Shown: positions 37,269 through 50,356, counted from the first letter of the stretch. The stretch is DNA of 64,000 nt from Erythrocercus mccallii (GCA_013397435.1 VZRG01000163.1:248001-312000); one strand, 5' to 3'. The notes: generated by a model from the letters alone, not told the origin. Translations and numbers: made by a program.

Positions 37269-40200
37269 GTAGGAAGACTTTTTTGTGATAGCACTGAGGC
37301 CTCCCTTGACATTGTCAAGCAGGTCAGTGCAAACATAAAAACCTCTCACACTTTTTTGGATGCCAGAACACCAGCCCAGGCTTTTGGGACGGAACAGTAG
37401 CTGGTGCCCTGTGCTGTTAGAGTGGACAGATGCTAATTGAGGTCTGTGTCAGCTGGAAAGGATTTTCCACAGCCTTTGTAAAGTGATGAAGAGAGATGGT
37501 GTGGCAAACAAGCTGGTGAAAAAAAGAAAAAGGGTCTTCAGACAGAAAAATCTCTAACAGTTTCAAAAGAATGATGCCTCTCTTAAAATAAGCATAAAAT
37601 GAGTGATGACATGATTCCTCAGAACTGGAAGAGAGAAACAAAAAGTGGTTTTTGAGGCTAATTTTCCTGGACTATTTTCCTTTTTCTATTCAGTTTTCAA
37701 AACTAGTCTTGAAAATCAAGCAGTGATGCTGAAAATCTTCCATAAAATTATGGTGCTAAAATTACAGCATTGATCTGCCTTAGGGGAAAAATTCACAACT
37801 TTGTAGAGAAAAAGGTAAACCAACAAAGTTAAGAAGGCAATTAGAGTTAGAGCTGCTAGGGAGAACCAACTTTTTATAAAAAAATCATTGGTCAAAGTAC
37901 ATTTTTTTTTCATGTATTATTGTATAACATGCCACATATTTTCTGCCTGAGGCTTCTCAAAAGGGAATGAAGACAGACTCATACTACATGTACACTTGCC
38001 ATGAAATTACTTGTCTTCTGAAACCTTAAAAGAAACAATTCTTCAAAATGCTACACATACTGAAGACTTTTTTTACTTTACTCCTTCCCTTTTGGCAAAA
38101 TCAGACTCTCAGCATGTATCTATTTCAAATGCACAGAAAAAAATTATTTGTGTAATCCTGGATTTTCACTCCTTCCTTAGGAGTTTTACTTTGTTCCTCC
38201 ACCCTTCTTCCTTACAAAGCTAGCTTATAACTTATTTGCTTCTCACATATTTATTGGAAAAGAAGAGTATAAGAATAATTCGCAGTTGTGAATGATAATC
38301 TATATATCAGTTCTGGGATGGTTTTTAAGGTAAATAGTGCATTGCAAAAAGATATAAAAGTTTTGATTCAAAAACTTAAGGAAGATGAAAACTCCAAAGG
38401 CATTGAAATTAAAAGGATGAAATTAAGTGCGAAGGTTTCAGTGAAAGTCATGCTTTGAAATGCTTTATAAATCTGGATAGCACCAGATCTCAGCCACCTC
38501 GTTGCAGGAGAGAGCAGCCCAAAAGACAGAGCTGAACCTGTGCAATGGTTGGTTGCCATGGTGTTTTACGGCTTCAGGTGCTAGGAGAAACTAATGGTGG
38601 AGTCAGATACCTGTTTTATGCAATCCTTTGTATGGGCAGAAAAAGTTCATATGGCCTAATCCCCTTAAACTCTCTGGCAAAGCCAGTAGGATGCATTGTT
38701 TTGTCATCCATTGCAAGTCTTTCTCTACAAGAGTTTTATTGTTTTTAGTAGTGTTTTGAACTGCTTTTGCATTGATTCTACAGTCTTTGTGCTAAATGGT
38801 TCCCAGTCCTCCTTCTTGCTTTCCTCTAGCATGCTGTTACTTCTTTGCCTGTGCTCAGTATATTTCTGCTGTTGTCTTTCACACTCACATTCAACCAATC
38901 CCTCTTATTTCACAGCACCAAAGGGTATTTGTTAAACTGTATTAGCTACTCCCTGCCCACTCTTGCCCAGTAGTTTCTTTTGTTTAGGTTATTCTTGACC
39001 AAAGGGGAACAAAATTGCTATCTCATTTAGCCTAAAAGTATGAAGTGGAAATATAACCATATAAAATGAATACACTGCCAGGTTTGGCATAAATTCTAGG
39101 GAAAAGCAGATTGTCACAGGAACAAATTATCTAGCTGCAGGGACAGAGTAGAAGGGTTGAATTTCAAATAGAACAGATTCAAAAGATATAAAAATCTACT
39201 GGACTTGCAAATACGAGTGAAATTCTGCAGCTGTACCTCCACATGAAGAAATGTATGGGTTTCTCTCAGGCACAGACTTCATGTGTTTTATGACAAAATG
39301 TTGAACAAATTCCTACATTTTGGTGAGAAAAATGTTGTGGCAAAAGATGCGTCAACTGCTCCTGTTGTATGAAAAGAGTTTAATTTTTTTTTTTAATTTA
39401 GTCATGGTAGTCAACTTCATGAAACACAGTATTTTTTCCACCATACTTAAGGTTTCTGTGGAAGAAAATCAGACTGCTGGTAAGCAATCTGTTGATCTAA
39501 ATTTTCCCTATGCTCTGCAAAACATCCTTGCAGATAAATAGTTCTCTGTCTCTATGAAGGTTGTAAAGAACTTTCACAGTAGTATTAAAACAATGAATAA
39601 CAGTTCTTACAGGATGGTGATTTTTAGAAAGACCACAAAGATTAAAAAAAGGGTGTTGACTTCACTGATCTGGCAATTTAGGACACATTCCCTCTTCTAC
39701 ATTAGTGTTCTGATTTGAAGTAACAGCTCAGTTTTGAAGGACTATTTCTTTGATTGTCCCTTTATATCAGTTTGATCGGCAAAGCATTTTTGTTGTACCA
39801 ATGAGAAGCCCTTCAGAAGAAAGCTTGTATCTCTGTTCTAGATATGTGTCTTCATATTAAACCCACAATCCAGAATGACAGGAACTGACCAGGGCAATAA
39901 AGGAGAAAAACAAATCTGGAGATAGAAAAGCCTGGAGACTGTCTAGCAACATCTGCAGAATCTGACCCTATCTGGAGAGCCTGTGCTTCCCAGAGGACAC
40001 CCTCTCAGACCTTCTGCATATCTGTCTCACAGATTCATCCTTTGAACCCTGTCAGGTATTCCTGAGGCCAAGCAAAGAGGATTTCACTATTGGGTCTTAC
40101 ACTGTGGTTTTCTTCCCTCTCATGATTTGTGTTCTAATGTTCTGATTTTTGAAATTGCTTATTTTCTTAGCCTCAAGATGAGCTAAAATCTCATGCAAAA

Positions 40201-41671
40201 TTCAAACAAGATTGATTACAAGACTCATCAAGTTTAGGACATTTAGGCCAAGCTGCAAAATAAAATCAATGCCAGTTGCTGCCTTTCATAATCTGTTTAC
40301 TTCCTGACTCTGTGATGCTATTAAAATGCTTCATCTCCAAGTAATCTTATTGGCCTTTTGCATTTATGCTATGGCTGAAAGGATTAGCTGTGAAAAACAC
40401 TTACATATTACCTGTGATATAAACAAGGAGATTAGTGGATGGTCCTTTAGACTGAAGCTATTATTTTCTTTCTAATTTATGTACTGGATTCCGAAGGCAT
40501 AACATATCCCCTTGTATAGTTAAAATGCTTGTCACACAGACTGCAAAGAAGCTACTCTCCTGTCAGAGGGCCTTTTAGAACTCTTTCTATGAGAAAAATC
40601 GCTTTGGCCCTGAATTTTCTGCAACAGAACATCTGATGCCAGTGTAGCTTGTCCAGCAGCACACTCCAGAAGGTGAAAGGAAACAAGTAGGTAACAAGGT
40701 GATGTGGTTTCACCCACACTATTTGTCTAGTTGAAATGTGGGACCATTTTCACAGTCTCAATTTTATTCATCTGCTAAATAAATTTTGTTGGGGACCCTA
40801 ACTTGCCATGAAGAATACAATCCAGGGATCCAGGGAGCTACTGTTTCACTAAAGGTCACAATGAATACTTGCTAAACTTGGGAGATAGCAAGTATATATG
40901 TGAAATCTGAGAGATAAAACACATTATATATGTGATGTGTGATACATCGTACGTAACATTGTAAAAATATACAAACAGAGAACCATTTCTTATTATTTTC
41001 ATTATGTTTACCAGCAGAGGCACATTCTTCAACTTAGGCTATTACATGATGTATGAGTATTTGGTTCTTGTGACAAGGTCTGTTTTTTAAAAGAGGACAT
41101 TTATTTTTCTGCAGTGCTAAGCATTCATCCTTTTGTCGCTTCCTTGGCCGAGATTGCTGGGGTTATTTTGAGATCAATTTTCATCTCCTATTTAAATCAT
41201 ATGGCTGCTGATTCAAATCCAGCTTGGGTCAGTAATTCTGCCATATATATGAGGCAAGTTCTTGGCCTGAGTCAATTATTCCTGCTAAAGAGGTTGTCAT
41301 GCTACAGGAAAATAAGAGCAGCTCCCTTGGCATTTATCCTACCAGCTTCACTGGAGACATTACTGAAGAGGAGTACAGGATGATCTCTTCAAGTTGGGAC
41401 CAAAATTTGTGTTGCCTTTCTAAAAGCACTGCAGAAAAAAACCAGTTAGCCATTCACTGTAAAAGTGGAAGAGTTAATTTACATCCCAATAACATCCTTA
41501 TTTGCTTACAGATGCAAATATTTTAAATCAAATTATGTAAGTAGCAATGGTGACTTGTTAGCCATAAAAATCATTAAGGAAAATGAGGACTACACTAAAA
41601 TACAGGGAAATAGTTAAAAATTTTTAACATCAGCTGTGATGCTCTTCCTTAAATGTTTGCTTCCTTGCTTT

Positions 41672-41700
41672 AAAAAAAAAAAACAAAAAACAACAAAATA
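41672..41700 (+). repeat. A-rich tract
   Basis: Twelve adenines followed by AAC/AAAAC-type units up to about 41700. A simple low-complexity tract. Confidence 0.85.
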
Positions 41701-42056
41701 ACCTTTGCTCTAAACTGATGTTTTAGTTCCAACTAGGTAAAGTGACAAGCAAGATCTGACTGATTTCTGTTCTTCAGGTGATTGGCTAGTTAATGCTGAC
41801 AAGCTTTGTTGTGTGATTTTATTTAATCTGGAAGGGTCTCTGCTCTCAGAGAAAATTTTAATTTTCATAGCGTGTGCCTAGGCAGCAGGGAAGCCATTTT
41901 TGTCAGATTTGTGTTTCAAATTAGGCCTGGGAACCTTTTTCTTTCCTAGCATTTATTTCCAACACATATTTTAACTTTCCACAAGGTGTGTAGTTTTGCC
42001 ATTGTGACACCTGGTAACGGGAAAAGAAAGTTGCTAACCTCTGTTCCCAAAGGTTA

Positions 42057-42650
42057 TGACAATGTCAGGCTGTGAAAACAGCAGTGTAGGGCAGGGGGGC
42101 AGCTGGCACAACCACCCCTTGCCTCCTTAGGAGCAGGGATATCCTTGTGGCAATAGGATATTGCCACAGCTCTGCTCTGCTGAGCTGGGGCCAGGACTGC
42201 CCCTGGTTCCAGTGTGATGTGCTTGGGCTGCCAGGCCAGCCTGATCCCTGCACCTGACCTGAGGGGTAGCAGCAAACGGGCTGGATGTGAGCACCATGTC
42301 CTGGTTGGGAGGAAGGGCTTCCTGCCCAGAAAGCACTGCCAGGCTATAACACGCAGCGGTGCAGCAAGGTGCAGACAGTCTGGTGGAGATGCTGGGGGTG
42401 GCAAAGGACAGAGGTTGCCCCACAGCCACTCATTCCCAGTTATCTCCACACTCCAGGCTGAAGCAGCCCAAGGGCCGCTTAAAGATGCCCACACAGGCTG
42501 GATCTGCTGTGCTGCCAGGAAAGCATAGTCCCGCTCTGCTCACTAGCAAAGCAGGTGTGGGTGTTCAGTGCAGAGGGTCAGAAGCAAATCTTACAGCATC
42601 AAGGGTATCCTGCTAGCAGCCAGCCGGCAATCTATACCCAAGGGCGGCTC
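42057..42650. other. GC-richer noncoding patch
   Basis: About 590 bp are visibly richer in G and C than the surroundings, but CpG dinucleotides are few, so this is not a CpG island. Several frames stay open on both strands (up to 146 codons on the minus strand, starting GTG at 42494). That is expected when stop codons are rarer in GC-rich DNA. No splice-bounded exon or protein family is recognised. A 9-bp perfect inverted repeat with a 3-nt loop lies at 42147-42167 (GTGGCAATA, GGA, TATTGCCAC). Confidence 0.45.
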
Positions 42651-44867
42651 AGATGCATTTCAGTGAAAATGGAAGAGCCAAATGGAGCTGCTAATCTGCC
42701 CTTTTGCATCACACTCCAGGAATTACCTGGATATTCACTAACTCGAAAAACAACATGGGATCTAAATAAATAAATAATGAAATAAGCCTTGTACCATTTA
42801 TAAGTAATGAAAATGGAATGTGCCTGATAACATGAACTCACCAGTAAACAATAATGCTTCAAAAAGGTACTGCCAGAGTCACAAATTTGGACTTTTACTC
42901 TTGTCTCTTCATAAGAGTATGTAGATCTCCTAATATCAACTTACATCTTTGGAGCAACCTTATTGTTCTGTAGCAAATAAAGCACCGTTGGTTTTGCAAA
43001 GAAATAAAGAAAAGAGCATTAGCATTGCTGCAGTCATAAGCTTTCTGTCAGAATATGAATAAGCCATAAATCATCAAACAATATAAAAAAATTCATATCC
43101 AGATTTTTACTAGAACATTATAAAATGTTTAAAAAAAGAGTGTTTTCATCTTTTCAAAAAGGACCTCAGGTTACTCACTGAGACTGTTAACTTCATATTT
43201 CAAGCCATGTAGATGTGCCCATTCTGAATCTGACTGATGAAAGAAAGGGTGGGATTTTGTGTCTTCATGAAAGAAAAATACTTCATTCGCTGTTGTCTCC
43301 TGAATCTGACTGTGCCCTGTGCAATGGAGTTGATATCCTGACATTTTCTAAAGACATCAGAATATGCAGATGAAATATAAAGACCAAAAATATAAATAAG
43401 CAGAAATTCAGGAACATGTGATTAATTATTGAATAGCTGAAATAAATAACATAAATTTTATTTCTACTAACTCGTAGCCTGAACTCCACTGTAAAGCTGA
43501 AATTTGAGACAGAAATTTGGATAAATTTTGATCTGAATTTTTCTTTAAAAGGAATTACTAGAGTAGTCTGGGGTGGGGGAAGAGGTGTTTTATTTAGGAA
43601 AAAAAAGGAAGGATTTTATAACATTTTATCTGATTTCCAGAGGAAGTTAAAAAAAACCAATTCTCCCTTCAAACAACTATTTTGTATGGAAAGACTCAGT
43701 AATTCTTCTTAGCAGTAGAGATTTTTAATAGGTATGCTTTGCTGGCTGTAGTGATAGCAGAGCTATTGTTCTGTTCAAAAAAAGACATAAAATTATCACT
43801 ATTAATTAAAGTTTTAAACAGGATCACTAATGACAAAGAATGTCAAATAGCCATTAAATTTCTGAAAATGAAAACCATTTGTCCATTATCCTTTCACTGA
43901 ATCTACCTCAATGTGTCATTTTAAAGTGTTCTATCAAGCTACATCAGTCACTTTTCATTACACTACTCCCACAACATCCAGACACACGGCAGGCACTTCC
44001 TGGAATTGGGCCTGCTCCAGCTCAGCCTTTCTACAGCTTTCTGAATGACTAACTTTCCCTCAACATCTTAACTGTGGGCTAAATTAGAGGCCTGAACCTG
44101 CAAATCTTATGAGTATATTTCAATTTTAAGGGCTTTAATAAACTCCTATCAATTCCAAGGCAAACTACCATTGACTTCCAAGGTGGCTGCTTGACAACTG
44201 ATTAGGAACAGAGTAAATCTTCAGGGTTTAGTCCACTGTTTTCAGTGTGACTAATAAGAACTATTTACCTGAAAAAGGGAAAGAAATACACGGCACCAGG
44301 TCGTGATACTGCAGGCATTTGACATCACACCTGCAACTTACAGCTGGCACTGTAACTCCAGTGACAAGAGTCTCCAATCATTCTCCTTGCAAGTGCTGTT
44401 TTCATCTTAAAATCAGTCCAGGAAATTATTATGGAAGGAACATATTTTTCTGTCTTCTCCTCAAAAGAAAAGGGGCTATTGTGTCAGAAAGCCTGAAATG
44501 TCTTGCAAGGAAAAAAGGAAGCAAGCTCCAATGAAATATGTCTTGTTGAAGAGGTCTAACTGCTATGCAAGAAGTATTCTTTCTGCAGTATTTGGTATCT
44601 ATGCAATATTACTGTGTTCTAAGCAAAGAATGAGGCTTATTTTTCTTGCTTGTGTACAGCAAGAAGGTTCCCATGCTTCTGATAGACTTTGAATTAAATA
44701 AATTAATTAAGGAGAACAAAACTTTCAATCTATGCAAGATGAAGATTGATTGTAATACAGCTATCTCATATACACCCCCAGCTTTTCTGGAAAAATTAAA
44801 AAAAGAAAAAAGTTGATTTGGCAATGTTGTTTCTTTTGGCTAGTGCAGTCACATGGTTTTGCTATAC

Positions 44868-44881
44868 TTTTTTTTTTTTTT
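44868..44881 (+). repeat. Poly-T tract, 14 T
   Basis: A run of 14 thymines. Simple low-complexity tract. Confidence 0.9.
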
Positions 44882-45907
44882 GAGGAGAAACCTTACCATG
44901 AATATAAAAGATAAATAGTCTAAATGTAATTCATTTATCCAAGGCTTGTAATTTTATGTTAGACAGTGGTGAGACAAAATTATTTTAAGGAAATATATGA
45001 GTAACTACTCTTAAATTGCATGCCAGACTGTTGTCAGCTTTAACAATTTCTCTTGAAGTTCATTAAAACTCAGGTTGCTGCATTTTTAACTGCCAGACTG
45101 GACACCACTGAACAGCCTTGATTAGTACAGAACATGCTGGATTATTTTGGATGGTGGTATAATTTAGAAACTTTTGAGATTTTGTGTTATTTTTTTCTGT
45201 GTGAATTATTTTAGATGAGGAAGTATTTGAAAGGTTCAGTACAAGCTCCAGATAAGAAGTCAGTGTGCTCTTTCTAGTAAAAAAATTTTAAAAATGTATA
45301 TGTGAGTATGATATCTGATAATCTACATAGATTGAAAACTGGCTTTCATATGTCAAGTTTACAAAGAGAACTGTAGGAATTTAAGGATGATTGAAATATG
45401 TTAGAAACACTCCTTGGTACACATTATTGTGTCAGTTGTATGGAAAAAAAATTCTAACAATTTACAGGAAAAACCTTCCTGTTCTAGAATTGGAGGCAGT
45501 GAAATGTCTTTTTCTTGTTGCCTTTTTTCTTTTTTCATTATTTAGCTAATATATTTCAAGTCCTTGAATAAAAATTAGTTATTTCTATTATTGCTTCTTG
45601 CCAACTGCAAGGATCTACTAGTTCAAACATTTTGAATGTAATAAAACTAATGTTAGACAATGGAACCTGGTGGTGCATATATAAGACAGTTTATTTTTCT
45701 TTTTTTAACCATGTCCTTTTTACATGCAGCAAAAATCCTTATTTTCAATATAAATCAAAGCATTATCAAGTTATGACTTCAAAGACAGTTAACCAGGACA
45801 AACACTGGAAAAGAGTATTGCACATTTGAAGATTCTATCAGCTCAGTGCAGCAAATTAATGAGAATTACCTTCAGTCATAGAGCAGCAGAAAGTTGTATT
45901 TGAGAAC

Positions 45908-45923
45908 AAAAAAAAAAAAAAAA
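45908..45923 (+). repeat. Poly-A tract, 16 A
   Basis: Sixteen adenines followed by a short A/C-rich extension to about 45940. Simple low-complexity tract. Confidence 0.9.
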
Positions 45924-46571
45924 CCAAAAAACAAACAACCCTGCAGACCCTTTATTTAGTGTCTTTTAAGTATCTGACCATTACAACCACTTCTTGAAAA
46001 CATCTTTATATTCATAAAGTACACAGAGGCCATATCTTTATAAGTGAGTGTAGCTCACAAGTTAGAAAGTGAGATTTACTTTCTGGTAGGCTCATCTATT
46101 TGACAGGGAACAACTGTCTTTTGCACAAAACAGGAAAAGACTGCAAAAATGGTAATTTAATCTGATCAAACATATAAACCAGACTGGATGATTCATAATG
46201 ATCTTAGTCAAAGCTTCTGATTAAACTATAGAATATATTTCTCATAAAAGAGGTCTGCCTGTAGCCAATTTGAGAACAACCAAAATGGAGAGGCAACAAT
46301 AGCCACAGACAAGTTCAGGTCATCACTTATTATCCATGCTTATACAACCCACATATTAACTCCAATTTTAACTCACAAAATTTCATCTTCTAAATACAAA
46401 TATCAAGACACTATATAGGCTCACAACTTTACCTTTGATTTGCTATCTGGACACTTCCAATTGCAGCTGGTCATCCTATTCATTCCAAACTGTCAACAGG
46501 TATGACTCCTTTTACTGTTTATAAGTTAACACTGATCATGAATTATATTATAATATCAGACAAAGCTTTTT

Positions 46572-46898
46572 ATTGAAAGGAACCTTAAAGATCATCTAGT
46601 TCTAAACCCCCTGCCAAAGGAATACCTTTCACTAGACCAGGTTGTTCAGGACCCATCCAACCTCGCCTTGAATACTCCTAGGAATGGGACATCCACAAGG
46701 TCTCTGGGAAGTCTGTTCCAGTGTCTCAACATCCTCATTTTAAAATATTTTTTACTTATATCCAACCTTAAATCTAACCTCTTTCAGTTCAAAACTCTTA
46801 CCCCTCATCCTATCACTACATTCACTCCCTGACAAAGAGTCTCTCTCCAGCTTTCTTGTTGCCCTGCCTCATGTACTGGAAAACCGCTCAAGGTCTCC
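46572..46898 (-). mobile_element. CR1 LINE, 3' part, interrupted (minus orientation)
   Basis: This is the 3' half of one CR1 copy, read here as its reverse complement. It shows CCTTAAAGATCATCTAGTTC near 46583, ACTAGACCAGGTTGTTCAGG near 46632, and GTTCCAGTGTCTCAACATCC near 46714. Further on are CTCTCTCCAGCTTTCTTG near 46841 and AACCGCTCAAGGTCTCC ending at 46898. The octamer tail itself is absent. The element stops abruptly in the middle of a conserved block and resumes at 47353 after an inserted LTR. Confidence 0.92.
46893..46898 (+). repeat. Target-site duplication, left copy
   Basis: GTCTCC, lying directly against the LTR. It matches the right copy at 47353-47358 exactly. Confidence 0.85.
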
Positions 46899-47352
46899 TA
46901 TGGTGGTGGATACCCCATAAGATCTGAGGGTCCAGCCCATTCAGATATGGCTGTAAAAATAATTAGCGAGACAGCATGATCGAGTGTCTTGAAAACTTTA
47001 AAAGTTTTAATAAGATAACTGAAATGTTACAAAATAAAGAATAAGCCGAGCACAGTGCAAGAACATCTTGCACCTGCTACAACACCTCGAAAATGCCGTT
47101 GGTCCCTTTGTTCTGTCACCTTTTATGCTTAACGATTGAGGAGGGTCCCCAGGACATTTGCCAATGACCAGGGGCACAGGTTTTGACAAACAGTGACAAG
47201 GGCCAACAGGTGCTTCTCTCTTGGCTCTGAGCCAATTACAAAGAGAAGAACATAGAACTTTCTAGTTAAACTTCCTTAAAAGTCAAGCAGGAACGTGAAG
47301 CCACTTCCTTATACAGAAAAACCCACTCAAGAGTGGGGGGTGCAATACTACA
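46899..47352 (-). mobile_element. Solo ERVK-type LTR inserted into CR1 (minus orientation)
   Basis: A 454-bp insertion splits the CR1 copy and is flanked by perfect 6-bp direct repeats GTCTCC at 46893-46898 and 47353-47358. On the minus strand it starts TGTAGTATTG and ends CCACCATA, close to the retroviral TG...CA rule with one change in the last CA. A TATA-like CATAAAAGG lies at 47119-47127 and an ATTAAA poly-A-type signal at 47006-47011 (both minus strand). Their spacing fits a U3-R-U5 plan. A 6-bp target duplication is typical of avian class II (ERVK) elements, so I infer that class. No internal retroviral genes remain. It must be younger than the CR1 it interrupts. Confidence 0.85.
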
Positions 47353-47358
47353 GTCTCC
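47353..47358 (+). repeat. Target-site duplication, right copy
   Basis: GTCTCC. Merging the two copies into one restores an uninterrupted CR1 block, as expected for a clean insertion. Confidence 0.85.
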
Positions 47359-48005
47359 CTTGGAGCTTTGTTTCCTCCAGGCTGAATAATTCCAACTCTC
47401 TCAGCCTGTCTTCATAGGAGAGCTGCTCCAGGCTTCTGGCCATTTTTTGTGCCCCTTCTGTAGATTCACTCCAAGTCAATGTCCATCTTATGTTGGGGGC
47501 CCCAGAGCTGGACACAACACTGCAGGTGGGGTCTCATGAGAGTGGAACAGGAGAATCCCCTCACTCAACTTGCTGGCCATGCTTCTTTTGATGCAGCAGG
47601 ATGCAGTTGGCTTTCTGGGCTCTGAGTGCGCATTTCTGGGTGCAGTTTTTCATCTACCCTCAAGTGTCCTAAAACCTGTCTCTCAGGGGTGCCCTCAATC
47701 CATTCATCACACAGCTTGTATCTATGTTTGTGATTGCTCCAACCCTTGCACTTGGCCCTGTGGAACTTCATGAGGTTTGTATAGGTCCACCTCAGGATGG
47801 ATGATCCTTCCCTCCCGCATCCTGACCACAAAATTTGGTATCATCAGAAAAATTCCTGAGGGTGCATTCAATCCCACTGTGGATCATCAAAGACATTAAA
47901 TAGTGTTTGTCCCAGTGTGAAACCCTGAAGGACACTTGTCACTGGTCTCACTCAGACCTCAAGCCACTGATCACACCAGCCAATTTCTTATCTACCAATA
48001 TTTTT
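47353..48005 (-). mobile_element. CR1 LINE, 5'-ward part of interrupted copy (minus orientation)
   Basis: The CR1 sequence continues directly after the LTR with CCTTGGAGCTTTGTTTCC. It proceeds through CCTGTCTTCATAGGAGAGCTG near 47405 and TTGGGGGCCCCAGAGCTGGA near 47493. Further blocks are GTGGGGTCTCATGAGAGTGG near 47526 and AACTTCATGAGGTTTGTATAGG near 47763. It ends at the ACACTTGTCACTGGTCTCA and CCAGCCAATTTCTTATCTACC blocks near 47930-47996. These lie in the RT and C-terminal part of ORF2, with frames broken. Together with 46572-46898 it makes a copy of about 980 bp, the longest CR1 in the window. Confidence 0.93.
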
Positions 48006-50034
48006 ATTATTATGAATTTTTGTGGATTTGTAGTAATTGCTTAACAAATGAGAATCATGTAATTATTTGAACCGGATCTTATCGAGTAAATTAAGGTCTC
48101 AGAGTGTTTTTCTTCACTTCACCAAGCAGTTGCAGCACCCTCATATCTCACTGCGTGATTGGTCACATCATTAGTTATTTTAACAAAGATGTGAGATGCA
48201 TAAATGCTGTAATTCCTGCCTCAGTGAGCAAATGAATGAGTCTCCAATGGGAATTAAGCTGTGGAGCTTGACGAAACAATAGACTGGAGGAAAAACACAA
48301 CAGCACACAACCATATGGGTTATTTTTGTAGATAAATTAAAATGAATATGTCAAACATGGGCCTGTTACAGGATTTTACACACTGATTTACAAGAATAAA
48401 AATTAAGCTAGCATAGAGAAAACACTATGATTTGGGGAGTGTGCAAGAAAGCATAAAAATAATTTTTAAATCAGTCAAAAAAGAGACTGAATGAAAGCTA
48501 CCACCTTCAGTGTGGACTGGGCAAGGGTGACATGGTAAGAGGCTGTCAAAAGCAACACACAATGTACAGCAATGAAAAGCACATAGACAAATTGCCTCCT
48601 GACAATCCCTATACCTCATAGTTAGAAAGGCCTGTAGAGAGAGTGTGAAGTGGCTAAATTCCTAATTTAGGCACCCTCAATAATCCCATAATTACACAAG
48701 ATGAATTCAGAACCTTGAGGCTTTTAATAATGCAGGGCTAGTCACAATTTCACTCTGCTGGCAGAGACACAGAAGTGTGAAGATCATTTCAGACCTCAGC
48801 ACACAGTGTCTCCTTCACCTGTTCTCAGAGGCTGATCCCTCTCCCTAGGTATTGTACCATGTTACAGGCACATCATGCTGCCTTTTCAGGTTGAAACACA
48901 CTAAAGATGTCACTGGGACAGAGATTTGCTACTACAGCATCACTGCCCTTGTGTTACACCACCTCCTGTTGCTGCTCCTGCCTGAGCGGGGTGACATGTC
49001 TGAGGTTCCTTGAAAGCCACTGGCATTTGACTTGCTCTTCTTCTCATCTCAGAATATCCACATCCTTACCTCATGCAAGCAAGTGGCTCCCAGTATCTAG
49101 GTGAGAACAGCCTGGGTGAGGCTTTGCATTGTTTAGCCAGAAATACCGTCTTCACACATGAATTTCCATCTCTGTTACGATAAATGCGTTCCTCCAGGTA
49201 AATTAAAATTGATTGCATGAATATTCACAGGCAAAGAAAAACATTAGTCTACACATAACAAGATGGAACATACTTGTTTACAAATAGATTTCCCTAAATA
49301 TTAACCCAGTTCCTCGTTAGAAGATAGGATCATCAGGTTTGCTGGGTTTTTTCTCTACTTGTCTGGCATTCCCTATGTGCATTTTACTGATCTGTCCCTC
49401 ATCACCATGGTCATTGCGCTGTGCCATGCAACATTGGCAGTATTGAAAAATAATTTGTCGATGAATGTTGTAAATATTTGGAGCAGAACAAGGAATTAAA
49501 CATAATTTTCCCACTTTCACTGCTGGTGACATCTCCTCAGCATACTCCCTGGCACTTTATTCTGCAAAGGGAAATTTTTTAAAGTGCATTTTTTGTTTGC
49601 TGTCCTACCAAAGACCAAGTTTTAAAACACTACAGACACAGTTATTGTCCCAAGCCATACAAAGAACAACTGTGCAGATACTGTAGCGTGCATAGGAAAT
49701 ATCAAAAGTTTTATGTAGTGCAAGGAAGGGAAGAGGTGCTGAGATTTAAATGCAGAAGGTGATATGGAAACAGCCAGAGGTAAAGCAAAAGAGAAGAGGA
49801 GGTAACACTGTGCTGACAGTGCAGCTTTTGTATGGGAAACTAAAACTACAAACAGGAATCACTGGAAATCAGGCTTCATCCTTTGCAGTATACATGGAAT
49901 TATTTGCCAGGACTTGAGGTGCTTGTATATTCTTCTAATGAATTGATTAACTGGGGATGCTGATCCAGTGCTTTTGCATTGGTTCTACAAAGGAGAGTTA
50001 ATGATACACATTCTAAATGCAAACAAAAGTATTG
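48006..50034. other. Unique noncoding DNA
   Basis: No recognised gene or interspersed repeat. The short plus-strand frame at 48907-49104 shows no family signature. Confidence 0.5.
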
Positions 50035-50039
50035 TCTTT

Positions 50040-50086
<47 letters not shown>

Positions 50087-50259
50087 CTCTCTCTNNNNNN
50101 NNNNNNNNNNNNNNNNNNNNNNNNNNNNNNNNNNNNNNNNNNNNNNNNNNNNNNNNNNNNNNNNNNNNNNNNNNNNNNNNNNNNNNNNNNNNNNNNNNNN
50201 NNNNNNNNNNNNNNNNNNNNNNNNNNNNNNNNNNNNNNNNNNNNNNNNNNNNNNNNNNN

Positions 50260-50323
<64 letters not shown>

Positions 50324-50356
50324 TTTCTCTTTCTCTCTCTTTCTCATTCTTTTCTC
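50035..50356 (+). repeat. (CTTT)n / (CT)n pyrimidine microsatellite around a gap
   Basis: The left flank (50035-50094) is an almost perfect CTTT array that shifts to CT. The right flank (50260-50345) is a mixture of CTCT and TTTCTC units grading into TTCTTTTCTCCAG. The unsequenced bases in the middle probably belong to the same tract. Open frames spanning it (Ser/Leu/Phe or Arg/Glu/Lys) are translation artefacts of the repeat and the gap. Confidence 0.95.
50095..50259. other. Assembly gap, 165 N
   Basis: A run of 165 undetermined bases inside the microsatellite. The length is not a round default, so it is probably a size estimate. The true length of the repeat is unknown. Confidence 0.99.

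Larger units (their letters stand above)
34741..42056. other. Unique AT-rich noncoding DNA
   Basis: Seven kilobases with no recognised gene or interspersed repeat. A tRNA B-box-like GGTTCAAATTC at 35815 lacks an A box and cloverleaf. Homopolymers at 37252 and 41672 are listed separately. Confidence 0.5.
42651..46571. other. Unique AT-rich noncoding DNA
   Basis: No recognised gene or interspersed repeat. Contains poly-T and poly-A runs at 44868-44881 and 45908-45923. Confidence 0.5.

Noticed and set aside
42054..42494. A 146-codon minus-strand frame
   Set aside because: Starts with GTG and coincides with a GC-richer patch where other frames are also open. No domain seen.
50335..50356. Very strong 3' splice-like signal (pyrimidine run then CAG)
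   Set aside because: The pyrimidines are the edge of the microsatellite. No open exon or donor follows.
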